This document shows, piece after piece, positions 34,211 to 43,020 of a DNA stretch of 64,000 nt. A program made the position numbers and the translations under genes. The DNA lies in the NCBI GenBank assembly GCA_018896025.1, contig JAHIND010000035.1, positions 1-64,000 of the forward strand. The letters are read 5' to 3'. Each line of letters opens with the position of its first letter. Position 1 is the stretch's first letter. Source of the stretch: Pseudomonadota bacterium (GTDB lineage: Bacteria; Desulfobacterota; Desulfarculia; Desulfarculales; Desulfarculaceae). The notes under the pieces are model-generated. The model was not told the origin of the DNA. It did no database searches and worked only from the letters and a program-made list of their open reading frames with translations.

Positions 34211-34438
34211 ATGGACATCTTCAGCGTGACCTGTCCCTCCTGTGGCCGCGAGTACTACGCGGACATGCTACTCTACTCCCTTCCCGTGGAGCTGCACTGC
34301 CCCTATTGCGGCGTCTATTTTTATAAGGAAAAAAGCCCCCTGGTGATAACCGGCAGCGCCTCCTCGGCGGCGGTGGCCAAGGTGCCCGGCGGGATCAAAA
34401 AAGAAACCATCTATCGCCCTGGCGAGGAGAAGAGCTGA
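34211..34438 (+). CDS. Small zinc-ribbon protein
   Basis: A 75-residue protein with the two pairs CPSC (near residue 9) and CPYC (near residue 31), an arrangement for one zinc ion. A low-complexity Ser/Ala tail and a charged end follow. It is squeezed between ubiD (1-base gap) and the Mo-subunit gene (TGATG overlap), so it is certainly translated with them. Small proteins of this kind near UbiD enzymes might act as a subunit, but this one shows no further clue. I do not recognise a named family. Confidence 0.75.
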   Translation: MDIFSVTCPSCGREYYADMLLYSLPVELHCPYCGVYFYKEKSPLVITGSASSAAVAKVPGGIKKETIYRPGEEKS

Positions 34439-36696
34439 TGGCCGTGGACAGCATCGGCCGCTCAGTGCTCAAACCCGACGCCTGGGACAAGGTGACCGGC
34501 AAGGTCCGCTACGCCGGAGACCATCAGCCCGAGGGCGCTTTGCACCTGGCCGTGGCCCGCTCCCGCGAGCCCCACGCCGAGTTGAAGGGCATCGATCTCG
34601 CCGCGGCCAAGGCCGCCCCCGGCGTGGTGGGGGTATGGACCGCCGCCGACATCCCCGGCGAACTCCTGGTGGGGCCGCGCATCAAGGACGAGCCGGTGAT
34701 GTGCTTTGACAAGGTGCGCCGGGTGGGCGACCCCCTGGCCCTGGTGGCCGCCGAGACCCTGCATGAGGCCCAGGCCGCCGCCGAGCTTATCAAGCCCCAC
34801 TTCGTGAAACTGCCCGGCATCTTCACCCCTGAGGACTCCCTAGAGCCCGGCGCGCCGGTGATCAACGGCGAAGACAACCTGGTGTTCACGCGCAACCTAC
34901 TCAAGGGAGAGGGGGCCTCCGCCCTGGAAAACTGCGACATCGTCATCGAGCGCACCTACCGCACCCAGATGATGGAGCACGCCTATTTGGAGCCCGAGGC
35001 CGGGCTGTCCTGGTGGGAGGGCGAGGTGTTGGTGGTCAAGCTGCCCACCAAGCACGCCCACTTCGAGCAGGGCGAGCTGGGCCGGGTGCTGGGCCTGCCG
35101 CCCGAGCGCCTGCGCATCATCTGCGCCACCATGGGCGGCTACTTCGGGGACAAACAGTGCCTCTCGCCGGGATACTACTGCGCCATGGCCACCTTTTTCA
35201 CCGGCCGCCCGGCGCGCATGACCTACAGCCGCGAGGAGTCCTTCCAGGTAAGCACCAAGCGCCATCCCATGGTGGTCACCATGACCACCGGGGCCACGGC
35301 CGAAGGCCGCCTGAAGGCGGTGAAGACCGAGATCCTGGCCGACACCGGCTGCTACGCCTCCTACGGCCCCTCCATCATCACCCGCTCGGTGGTACATTGC
35401 GCCGGGCCCTACAACGTGCCCAACGTTGAGGTGCACGCCCGCCTGGCCTACACCAACAACCCGGTGTGCGGGGCCATGCGCGGCTTCGGGGTGCCCCAGG
35501 TGGCCATCGCCCACGAGTGCCAGATGGACCTCTTGGCCGCAGCCTGCGGCAAGACCCCGGCCGAGATAAGGCGCCTCAACTTCCTAAAGCCCGGCGACAG
35601 CACCGCCGCCGGTCAGGAGCTGACCGCCTCGGTGGGCATGACCAAGTGCCTGGAGCAGGTGGAGGAAGCCAAGAAGGAGTTGCCCCCCCACCCCCGGGAG
35701 AACGACCCCGACTGGCTGGTGGCCTGGGGCATGGGGGCCACCCACTACGGCATCGGCCTCACCGGCCTGCCCAACCCCGGCGTGGCCCGCATCATCCTCA
35801 GCCCCGACGGCTCGGTGAGCCTCAGGGTGGGCACCGGCGACGGCGGCCAGGGGGCCTCCACCACCATGTGCATGATCGCGGCCCAGGAATTGGGCCTGGA
35901 GCCCGAGCAGGTGGAGATATTGGCCGGGGACACCGCGGCCTGCCCCAACAGCGGCACCTCCACCGCCAGCCGCCTCACCTACGTGGTGGGCAGCGCGGTC
36001 AAGCGGGCCGGAGCCTTGATGCGCGAGCGCTTGGTGGAACTGGCCAAAGAGGCCACGGGCTCCCAGAACGTTAGCTGGCAAGACGGTTGCCTCGGCATTG
36101 CAGGCGAAAGCCTCTCCCTGGCCCAGGCGGCGGGGCGTTTGCTAACTCAGCCCCTGGAGGCGGAGGGCAGCTTCGACCCGCCCACCCGCAAGCTGGACCC
36201 GGAAACCGGCCAGGGCGCACCCTACGCCACCTACGCCTTCGCGGTGCACGCCGCCCAGGTGGCGGTGGAAAAGCTCACCGGCCGCGTCGAGGTGCTGCGC
36301 CTGGTGGCCTGCCACGACGTGGGCAAGGTGATCCACCCGGTGAACCTGACCGCCCAGATCCAGGGCGCGGCCATGATGGGCCTGGGCTATGCGCTCAGCG
36401 AAGAGGTGCTCCTGGACAAGGGGCGCATCACCAACCCCCACTTCCTGGACTACAAGCTCCCCCACGCCTGGCCCGCCCCCGAGGTGGTGGTGCGGGTGGT
36501 GGAGGAACCCGAACCCACCGGCCCCTACGGGGCCAAGGGGGTGGCCGAACCCGCCCTGCTGCCCACCCCCCCGGCGGTGCACAACGCGGTGGCCGCCGCC
36601 CTGGGCGAATACACCTATCGCAACCCGGTTTCCTCGGAAACGCTTTGGCAGATTCTAAACCGCCGCCGGCGGGAGCAAAGGGATGGCAACGCGTGA
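34438..36696 (+). CDS. Xanthine-dehydrogenase-family molybdenum-binding subunit
   Basis: A 752-residue large subunit of a Mo-hydroxylase (xanthine dehydrogenase/4-hydroxybenzoyl-CoA reductase/aldehyde oxidoreductase family). The small aldehyde-oxidase a/b hammerhead is at about 1-120. The Mo-binding part follows with MGGYFGDKQ, AMRGFGVPQ, GTGDGGQGASTTM, and the active-site glutamate E704 in GAKGVAEPALL. The enzyme would hydroxylate or dehydroxylate an aromatic or heterocyclic substrate next to the UbiD step. The FAD and [2Fe-2S] subunits that normally accompany it are not adjacent or elsewhere in the window. The start overlaps the previous stop (TGATG), and its own stop overlaps the TRAP gene start. 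Confidence 0.88.
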   Translation: MAVDSIGRSVLKPDAWDKVTGKVRYAGDHQPEGALHLAVARSREPHAELKGIDLAAAKAAPGVVGVWTAADIPGELLVGPRIKDEPVMCFDKVRRVGDPLALVAAETLHEAQAAAELIKPHFVKLPGIFTPEDSLEPGAPVINGEDNLVFTRNLLKGEGASALENCDIVIERTYRTQMMEHAYLEPEAGLSWWEGEVLVVKLPTKHAHFEQGELGRVLGLPPERLRIICATMGGYFGDKQCLSPGYYCAMATFFTGRPARMTYSREESFQVSTKRHPMVVTMTTGATAEGRLKAVKTEILADTGCYASYGPSIITRSVVHCAGPYNVPNVEVHARLAYTNNPVCGAMRGFGVPQVAIAHECQMDLLAAACGKTPAEIRRLNFLKPGDSTAAGQELTASVGMTKCLEQVEEAKKELPPHPRENDPDWLVAWGMGATHYGIGLTGLPNPGVARIILSPDGSVSLRVGTGDGGQGASTTMCMIAAQELGLEPEQVEILAGDTAACPNSGTSTASRLTYVVGSAVKRAGALMRERLVELAKEATGSQNVSWQDGCLGIAGESLSLAQAAGRLLTQPLEAEGSFDPPTRKLDPETGQGAPYATYAFAVHAAQVAVEKLTGRVEVLRLVACHDVGKVIHPVNLTAQIQGAAMMGLGYALSEEVLLDKGRITNPHFLDYKLPHAWPAPEVVVRVVEEPEPTGPYGAKGVAEPALLPTPPAVHNAVAAALGEYTYRNPVSSETLWQILNRRRREQRDGNA

Positions 36697-38603
36697 GTGA
36701 GCAGCGCAAAAGCTGGCGGGAGTTTTGGGGAACCAAAACTTGGCAGGCCAAGTGCGCCACCTTGGTGGCCCTGGTGTTGGCGGTGTTTCAGATATACACC
36801 GCCGTGTTCGGCTCCTTTGACGCCATTATTCAGCGGGCTATTCACCTGGGCCTGGGCCTTATCCTGCTGTTTTTGGTGCGTCCCGGCCTAATTCTCAAAA
36901 AGGGCAAGTCCGGCCCCTCCTGGCTGGACTGGCTGTTCCTGGCCTTCTCCGTGGTGGCCACGGCCTATCTGATTGTCAACTACGACTGGGTCACCGAGGA
37001 GCGTTTCCCGCTCATCACCAAGCTCTCGGCCTGGGAAATGATCCTGGGCATCGGCATGGTGATCATCGTGCTGGAAGCCACCCGGCGCATGTTCAACAAG
37101 GGCCTGTTCTTCGTGGTGCTGGCCTTTCTCATCTACCCCTTTGTGGGGCCCTATCTCTGGGGGGCCTTTCACACCACGCCGCTGACCTTCAGCGACATGG
37201 TGGACTTCAACTACCTCTCCCTGGGCGGCATCTTCGGCATACCCCTGGGAGTGTCGGCCACGGAGATCGCCCTTTTCGTGATCTTCGGCGCGGTGCTTTT
37301 GCATAGCGGCGGGGCCAAGCTGTTCAGCAACCTGGCCACCACCCTCACCGGCAACATGGTGGGCGGCCCGGCCAAGGTGGCCGTGGTGGCCAGCGCGCTC
37401 ATGGGCACCATCACCGGCAGCGGCGCGGCCAACGTGGCCACCACCGGAGTGGTGACCATCCCCATGATGAAACGGGCCGGCTACCGCCCCGAGTTCGCTG
37501 GCGCGGTGGAAGCAGTGGCCTCCACCGGCGGGCAGCTCATGCCCCCGGTCATGGGCGCGGCGGCCTTCGTGATGAGCGCCTTTTCGGGCATCCCCTACTC
37601 CAAAATAATCTACTACGCCCTGTTCCCGGCGGTGCTCTACTTCATCAGCGTATTCATCACCGTGGACTTGGAGGCCCGCAAGCACCGTCTGGCCAAGCTA
37701 AAGGTGGACATCACCCCCGGCCAGACCATGCGCGACTACGGCCACATGCTCATACCCCTGGGGATGCTGATCTACATGCTGGTGGCGGGCTACACCCCCA
37801 GCCTGGCCGGCGGCGTGGGGGTGATATCGGCCCTGGTCATCTGCCAGTTCCGCGAAACCACCCGCCTGAACCCGGCGGGCATCCTGGACGCCCTGGAGGC
37901 TGGCTGCAAGGGCATGCTCATCGTGACCATATCCACCGCCGCTGCGGGCATCATCGTGGGCAGCGTGGACCTAACCGGCCTGGGCAACCGCCTGGGCACC
38001 GCCTTCGTGGACCTGGCCGGAGGCCACCTCCTGCTGGGCTTGTTCATGGCCATGATCATCGCCCTGATCCTGGGCGCGGGCATGCCCACCACCCCGGCCT
38101 ATATCGTGCAGGTGGCCACGGTCATCCCGGCCCTGATGGCCCTGGGCCTGCCGGCTCATGTGGCCCACTTGTTCGCCTTCTACTTCTCCTGCCTGTCGCT
38201 CATATCCCCGCCGGTGGCCGCCGCGGCCTTCACCGCCGCGGCCATAGCCGGGGCCGACGGGTGGAAAACAGGCTGGACCGCAACCCGCATAGGCATCGTG
38301 GCCTTTGTGGTGCCCTTCATGTTCGCCTATGAGCAAAGCCTCTTGCTGGAAGGCCCCATCGGCAAGATGATCCTGGACATGAGCACCGCCATTTTGGGCG
38401 CGGGCTGCTTCGCGGTGGCCGGAGTTGGCTATCTGCTGGGCAAGCTCAACGTCCCCGAGCGCGGCCTGGCCTTTGTCATCGGTATTTTGTTGATCATGCC
38501 GGTGAAGGCCTACAGCCTGGCCGGGCTGGCCCTGTTGGCCCTGCTGGTGTTTTGGCAGCTTTACCGGAGAAAAAAATCCCCCCTAACCGTCATTCCCGAA
38601 TAG
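36693..38603 (+). CDS. TRAP transporter fused permease (DctQM type, TAXI family)
   Basis: A 636-residue membrane protein with about 15-16 helices. The N-terminal four-helix part corresponds to the small TRAP subunit, then a DctM-like large subunit with GGGAKLFSNLATTLTGNMVGG, GSGAANVATTGVVTIPMMKRAGY and ILGAGMPTTPAYIV. Such fusions serve TAXI receptors, one of which is encoded 13 bases downstream. Uptake is driven by a sodium or proton gradient. The GTG at 36693 overlaps the previous stop by 4 bases. TAXI-TRAP substrates are poorly known and include small carboxylates; here an aromatic acid is inferred from neighbours only. Confidence 0.92.
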   Translation: MSEQRKSWREFWGTKTWQAKCATLVALVLAVFQIYTAVFGSFDAIIQRAIHLGLGLILLFLVRPGLILKKGKSGPSWLDWLFLAFSVVATAYLIVNYDWVTEERFPLITKLSAWEMILGIGMVIIVLEATRRMFNKGLFFVVLAFLIYPFVGPYLWGAFHTTPLTFSDMVDFNYLSLGGIFGIPLGVSATEIALFVIFGAVLLHSGGAKLFSNLATTLTGNMVGGPAKVAVVASALMGTITGSGAANVATTGVVTIPMMKRAGYRPEFAGAVEAVASTGGQLMPPVMGAAAFVMSAFSGIPYSKIIYYALFPAVLYFISVFITVDLEARKHRLAKLKVDITPGQTMRDYGHMLIPLGMLIYMLVAGYTPSLAGGVGVISALVICQFRETTRLNPAGILDALEAGCKGMLIVTISTAAAGIIVGSVDLTGLGNRLGTAFVDLAGGHLLLGLFMAMIIALILGAGMPTTPAYIVQVATVIPALMALGLPAHVAHLFAFYFSCLSLISPPVAAAAFTAAAIAGADGWKTGWTATRIGIVAFVVPFMFAYEQSLLLEGPIGKMILDMSTAILGAGCFAVAGVGYLLGKLNVPERGLAFVIGILLIMPVKAYSLAGLALLALLVFWQLYRRKKSPLTVIPE

Positions 38604-38616
38604 TAAGGAGGCCGTC

Positions 38617-39591
38617 ATGGCAGCGAAAAAATGGTTGGCAACCAGCCTGGCCCTGAGCCTGCTCCTGGCCATGGGTGTATTTAGCATAGGAGCGCAGAGC
38701 GCGGAGGCCTACGACATCCGTTGGGGCACCGCCCCGGCCGGAGGCGTGTGGCAGGCCTTGGGCACGGCCATGGTGGAAGACACCATCAAGGCCAACCCCA
38801 AGCTTAAAGGCTCCACCATGCCCATCGGCGGGGCGGCCAACGTCATCGCCACCAACGCCGGCAAAATCAACGCCGCGTTCAGCTTCTCCACCACCGCCGC
38901 CGAAGCCTGGCAGGGCATCGAATACTTCAAGAAGCAAGGCAAGCTCACCAACATCCGTGAGCTGGCGGTCATCTTCCCCGAGCCCACCCAGATCGTGGTC
39001 AACGCCGACTCCGGCATCGACAACATCGCCCAGCTCAAGGGCAAGAAGGTCACCCCCGGCCCCAAGGGCAGCGCCATCTCGGTGGTTTCGCGCTACGTGC
39101 TGGGCGCCTACGGCATGAGCTTCAAGGACATCGACACCCGCTTCCTCAGCTTTGCCGAGGCGGGCAAGCAGTTCATCGACGGCCACATCGACGCCATCTT
39201 CTACGGTGCCATGGCCTACCCCGCCCCGCCCATCGTCAACGCGGGCAGCCAGCGCAAGATCAAGATGCTGCCTCTGTCCAAGGAGGTCATCGCCGCACTG
39301 GTCAAGAAGCACAAGGGCCTGGAGCCCTACACCCTGCCCAAGGGCTGCTACCCCGGCATCGACTACGAACTGCCCGGCATCATCGCCAACGTGACGGTCA
39401 TCGCCAACAAGGACATGCCCGACGAGGTGGCCTACGCCATCGTCAAGAGCATCGACCATAACTTCGACCGCTACGGCAAGATGATCAAGGCCATGCGCCT
39501 GGGCAAGCGCGAGGATATGGCCAAGGACATCGGCATCCCCATGCACCCGGGCGCCATCAAGTACTACAAGGAAAAGGGCTGGATCAAGTAG
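38617..39591 (+). CDS. TAXI-family TRAP transporter solute-binding protein
   Basis: A 324-residue periplasmic receptor. The Sec signal peptide is MAAKKWLATSLALSLLLAMG with cleavage near QSAEA (about residue 31). The mature start YDIRWGTAPAGGVWQALGTA and the GTP-like stretch VTPGPKGSAISVVSRYVL are TAXI signatures. YDIRWGTAPAGGVW also resembles the ligand loop of the family. It delivers substrate to the fused permease just upstream. The ATG follows AAGGAGG. A GC hairpin at 39614-39646 separates it from the MBL gene. Confidence 0.92.
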   Translation: MAAKKWLATSLALSLLLAMGVFSIGAQSAEAYDIRWGTAPAGGVWQALGTAMVEDTIKANPKLKGSTMPIGGAANVIATNAGKINAAFSFSTTAAEAWQGIEYFKKQGKLTNIRELAVIFPEPTQIVVNADSGIDNIAQLKGKKVTPGPKGSAISVVSRYVLGAYGMSFKDIDTRFLSFAEAGKQFIDGHIDAIFYGAMAYPAPPIVNAGSQRKIKMLPLSKEVIAALVKKHKGLEPYTLPKGCYPGIDYELPGIIANVTVIANKDMPDEVAYAIVKSIDHNFDRYGKMIKAMRLGKREDMAKDIGIPMHPGAIKYYKEKGWIK

Positions 39592-39613
39592 CCCTTAAAA
39601 AGCCGCACCAATT

Positions 39614-39646
39614 CGGGGCGGGCCTGGTCCGTCCAGGTTCGCCCCG
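39614..39646 (+). terminator. Intercistronic hairpin after the TAXI gene
   Basis: CGGGGCG and CGCCCCG frame an inner CCTGG/CCAGG stem, followed by GTCTTTG. Read-through to the MBL gene is likely, because no strong T-tract exists. Confidence 0.55.
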
Positions 39647-39667
39647 GTCTTTGCAGGGAGCAACACC

Positions 39668-40591
39668 ATGCCCGCCGAGCAAGCACTGCGCCTGAGCTTC
39701 ACCGTGGTGGTCGACAACAACGTGGACGTCTTTCTGCCCAGCCAAGGGCCCCTGCACTATCCCCAGCCGGGCCCCAAGTCCATGCTGCTGGCGGCCCAGG
39801 GCTTTTCCTCCTGGCTGGAGGTGGAGGGCCCCGACGGAGAAACCACCCGCATCCTCTACGACTTTGGGCGGGGCGGCACCATCCTGCCCCACAACCTGGA
39901 TATCTTGGGCATAGACCCCACCCGGGCCGACTACCTGGTGCTCAGTCACGGCCACATCGATCACTACGGCGGCCTGTCCTACCTGGCCGCCAAGTACAAC
40001 CTGCACACCCCTCTGGTCACTCATCCCCGCTCCTTCGGCGAACGGGGAGTGCGCCAGGCCGGAGGCGGCGTGGCCGGGCCCTGGCTCCTGGAAAAGAACG
40101 AAACCGCCACATGGCTGGGGCAAGCGCCCATCCTGGCCGAGGGGCCCACCCAACTGGGACCGGGCCTGTGGGTGAGCGGAGGCATACCCCGCCAAAGCCC
40201 GCGCGACGTGCTCTGGCCCGGCGGCCTGCGCCGCCAGGACGGCGAGTGGCAGCCCGACTCCCTGGAAGACGATCAGGCCCTGGTGATCAACCTGGCCGGG
40301 CGCGGCCTGGTGGTGGTCACCGGCTGCTGCCACGCGGGGGTATTCAACACCATCGCCGCGGCCCGGGCCATATGCCCCGGCGTGCCCCTGTACGCCCTGG
40401 CGGGCGGGCTGCATCTGAATTTCCTGGACGCCGAGCAGCTTGAGGACGTGGTAGCGGGCCTGGTGGAAGAAAATCCGGGCCTGGTGCTGCCTATGCATTG
40501 CACCGGAGCCCTGGCCCAGCAGGTGCTGCGCAACCGCCTGGGCGCGCGTTGCCCCTTCACCACCGTGGGCCTCACCCTGGCCCTGGATTAA
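39668..40591 (+). CDS. MBL-fold metallohydrolase (MJ0301/dihydropteridine-like family)
   Basis: A 307-residue metallo-beta-lactamase-fold protein. The metal motif is LSHGHIDHYGG, with TGCCHAGVFNT and a terminal MHCTG as further metal and family motifs. The family was named after a methanopterin-synthesis enzyme, but most bacterial members hydrolyse unknown esters, lactones or phosphoesters. It is the last gene of the ubiD/Mo/TRAP operon and may open a ring or thioester product. It belongs to the same broad family as the tandem pair at 60427-62161 but is clearly diverged. The ATG follows AGGGAGC. Confidence 0.82.
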   Translation: MPAEQALRLSFTVVVDNNVDVFLPSQGPLHYPQPGPKSMLLAAQGFSSWLEVEGPDGETTRILYDFGRGGTILPHNLDILGIDPTRADYLVLSHGHIDHYGGLSYLAAKYNLHTPLVTHPRSFGERGVRQAGGGVAGPWLLEKNETATWLGQAPILAEGPTQLGPGLWVSGGIPRQSPRDVLWPGGLRRQDGEWQPDSLEDDQALVINLAGRGLVVVTGCCHAGVFNTIAAARAICPGVPLYALAGGLHLNFLDAEQLEDVVAGLVEENPGLVLPMHCTGALAQQVLRNRLGARCPFTTVGLTLALD

Positions 40592-40604
40592 TCCCGCACG
40601 ACAA

Positions 40605-40639
40605 GCGCCCGCGGGAGGCTAACGGCCTCCCGCGGGCGC
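40605..40639. terminator. Bidirectional hairpin terminator
   Basis: A perfect 15-bp stem GCGCCCGCGGGAGGC/GCCTCCCGCGGGCGC with a TAACG loop lies between the convergent MBL and MaoC genes. T content is modest (GCTTATCT), so efficiency is unclear. Confidence 0.7.
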
Positions 40640-40680
40640 GCTTATCTAAGGCCCGTTGTGGGTCCGGCCCTTGAGGACGC

Positions 40681-41112
40681 CTAGCTAGGCTCCTGCACCG
40701 GCGGCATCACCATGGCGGTTCCCGTGGCCACTTTTTCGTCACGCTGATTAGTTACTTCCGTGGATAATACCAGCCTATTTTTATCTTTAATAACCTCTAT
40801 TACTTCAATTTTTATCGTTAAGATATCGTCGATAAATACCGGACGCATAAATTTTATTTCCTGGGAAAGATATATCGTTCCAAAGCCTGGAAACTCGGTG
40901 CCCAGGATGCCCCCGATAATGCCGCCGGTGAGCATGCCGTGGGCCACTCTTTGACCGAAACGGGTGCCACGGGCGAACTCCTCGTCCAGGTGCAGGGGGT
41001 TGGTGTCCCCGCTGGCCCGGGCGAACAACTCCACCCGCTCCCCGCTTATGGCCACATCCTTGCTGTAGGCTTGCCCTACCTTTAAGTGGTGGATGTCTGT
41101 TCCAGATTTCAA
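40681..41112 (-). CDS. MaoC-family (R)-enoyl-CoA hydratase
   Basis: A 143-residue single hot-dog-fold hydratase. The catalytic Asp and His lie in ASGDTNPLHLDEEFA, followed by FGQRVAHGMLTGG. It is the length of PhaJ-type (R)-specific enoyl-CoA hydratases, which add water to crotonyl-CoA and longer enoyl-CoAs. The middle of the gene (about 40740-40870) is markedly AT-richer than its neighbours, with codons such as ATT, TTA and ATA, which hints at a different origin. It is convergent with the MBL gene and divergent from the 4-hydroxybutyryl-CoA dehydratase-like gene. The ATG follows AGGAGGATC on the minus strand. Confidence 0.88.
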   Translation of the reverse strand: MKSGTDIHHLKVGQAYSKDVAISGERVELFARASGDTNPLHLDEEFARGTRFGQRVAHGMLTGGIIGGILGTEFPGFGTIYLSQEIKFMRPVFIDDILTIKIEVIEVIKDKNRLVLSTEVTNQRDEKVATGTAMVMPPVQEPS

Positions 41113-41553
41113 TTCGATCCTCCTGGGGTGGCGGGGCCCGCCGTTTGCCGGCGCTTTGGTCGCCGGGTTTCATTTTTTGGTGGCTCCCGGCCGCTACCGC
41201 GCGCCCGCTGCCGGGGTTTTGTTCCGTGATTTGAAAAGATATCTCCCGGAGGTTTTGCCTCGCCATTTGGAACAAGTATCTGACCAATAAACCGGAGCAA
41301 AACATCCTATAAAACCCTAAAAAAACGCACCGCAAAAGTCAATTGATTGTTGTTCTTTGCCTGCCCCGGAGCTAAGATTAAATCGCAAACAACAAACCGG
41401 AAAAACACCGGTTGTTCCCAGCACCGGCCAGGCGGATAACCCGCCGCAGCAATTGGCGCGCCGCAAAGCGGATCAAGGCATGGGGCCAGGCGCGAGGCCT
41501 ACAACAACCAGCCGGTGCGAACCCAGCAAACCAGGGGGAACCGAGGAGTACTC
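41113..41553. other. Divergent intergenic region, maoC versus abfD-like
   Basis: The 441-base gap has an AT-rich core at 41270-41400. It includes the palindrome TCAATTGA (41339-41346) and a hairpin near 41388-41415 in which AACAAACCGG pairs with CCGGTTGTT. No promoter on either strand is convincing and no small gene is supported. Confidence 0.5.
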
Positions 41554-42999
41554 ATGGCTTTGAAGACAGGCGACGAATACCTGAAATCCGTGGCGGACTT
41601 GAAGCTGGAGGCCCACATGATGGGCCACAAATCCGGCGACCTTGGCCGGCACGGTCTGGTCAAGCCTTCCCAAAAGGCGGTGGCCTTCACCTTTGACGCA
41701 GCCCACGATCCCGCCACCCAGGATCTGTTTTGCGTGGAATCCTCCCTGTGCAAGCAGGAGATCAACCGCTTCACCCACCTGCACCAGAGCACCGAGGATT
41801 TGGTGAACAAGGTCAAGATGCAGCGCTACTGTGGCATCAGCACCGCCTGCTGTTTCCAGCGCTGCGTGGGCCTGGACGCGGCCAATGCCATATTCAGCAC
41901 CACCTACGACTGCGACCAGGAGCACGGCACCGACTATCACCAGCGCTTCAAGGAATACTGGGCCTGGGTGCAAACCAACGACCTGGTGGTGGACGGAGCC
42001 ATGACCGACCCCAAGGGCGACCGGGGCAAGCGGCCCAAGGACCAGGTGGACCCGGACCTGTTCCTGAGGGTCAAGGAGCGCCGCGAGGGCGGCATCGTCA
42101 TCAGCGGGGCCAAGCTGCACCAGACCGGCATGCTCAACTCCCACGAAATTCTGGTTATGCCCACCCTGACCATGCGGCCCGGCGAAGAGGCCTGGGCGGT
42201 GTGCTGCGCGGTGCCCACCAATGAAAAGGGCGTGCGCTACATCTACGGCCGCCAGGCCAGCGACACCCGCAAGCTGGAGGCCGATCCCCTGGACGTGGGC
42301 AACAGCTTCGGCGGCCAGGAGGTGATGACCGTCTTCGAGGACGTGTTCGTGCCGGGCGAGCGGGTGTTCCTGGACGGCGAGGTGGATTTCTCGGGCACCC
42401 TGGTGGAGCGTTTCGCCTCCTACCACCGCCAGAGCTACGGCGGCTGCAAGGTGGGGGTGGGCGACGCCCTCATCGGGGCCACCGCCCTCATCGCCCAGAT
42501 GAACGGCGTGGCAAAAGCCAGCCACATCCGGGAAAAGATCGTGGACATGATCCACCTAAACGAGACCATCTTTTCCTGCGGCATAGCCTGCTCGGCCATG
42601 GGCGCGCCCACCGCCTCGGGCAACTACCTGGTCAACCTGCTGCTGGCCAACGTGTGCAAGCTCAACGTGACCCGCTTCCCCTACGAGCTGGCCCGCCTGG
42701 CCACCGACGTGGCGGGCGGCCTCTTGGGCACCATGCCCTCGGCGGCGGACCTGAACGACCCGGTTACCGGCCCCTATATCAAGAAGTACCTGGCCGCCAA
42801 CCCCAACTACCCGGTGGTGGACCGCATGAAGGTCCTGCGCCTCATCGAGAACCTGGTGGTGGGGGCCGGAGCGGTGGGCTATCTGGTGGAGTCCATGCAC
42901 GGAGCCGGGCCGCCCACCGCCCAGCGCATCATGATCGGCCGCCAGGCCAACCTGGAACAAAAGGTGGAGCAGGTCAAAAACATGTTGGGCATCGCCTAG
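41554..42999 (+). CDS. abfD: 4-hydroxybutyryl-CoA dehydratase/vinylacetyl-CoA isomerase family protein
   Basis: A 481-residue flavin and [4Fe-4S] enzyme of the 4-hydroxyphenylacetate 3-monooxygenase fold. All four cluster ligands of AbfD are present: C100 and C104 in CCFQRCVGLDAAN, and H291 and C298 in HRQSYGGCKVG. Their spacing equals Clostridium AbfD C99/C103/H292/C299. The known reaction is the radical dehydration of 4-hydroxybutyryl-CoA to crotonyl-CoA. The MaoC hydratase and CoA-transferase elsewhere in the window would fit such a route. The ATG at 41554 follows GAGGAG. The ilvD-like gene begins 21 bases after the stop. Confidence 0.9.
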   Translation: MALKTGDEYLKSVADLKLEAHMMGHKSGDLGRHGLVKPSQKAVAFTFDAAHDPATQDLFCVESSLCKQEINRFTHLHQSTEDLVNKVKMQRYCGISTACCFQRCVGLDAANAIFSTTYDCDQEHGTDYHQRFKEYWAWVQTNDLVVDGAMTDPKGDRGKRPKDQVDPDLFLRVKERREGGIVISGAKLHQTGMLNSHEILVMPTLTMRPGEEAWAVCCAVPTNEKGVRYIYGRQASDTRKLEADPLDVGNSFGGQEVMTVFEDVFVPGERVFLDGEVDFSGTLVERFASYHRQSYGGCKVGVGDALIGATALIAQMNGVAKASHIREKIVDMIHLNETIFSCGIACSAMGAPTASGNYLVNLLLANVCKLNVTRFPYELARLATDVAGGLLGTMPSAADLNDPVTGPYIKKYLAANPNYPVVDRMKVLRLIENLVVGAGAVGYLVESMHGAGPPTAQRIMIGRQANLEQKVEQVKNMLGIA

Positions 43000-43020
43000 G
43001 GCCAACGGGAGCAACACACG

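Noticed and set aside
41509..41530. GCCGGTGCGAACCCAGC, reminiscent of the conserved boxes of a cobalamin riboswitch or a tRNA T-arm
   Set aside because: No surrounding fold or further conserved boxes; it lies in GC-rich leader sequence.
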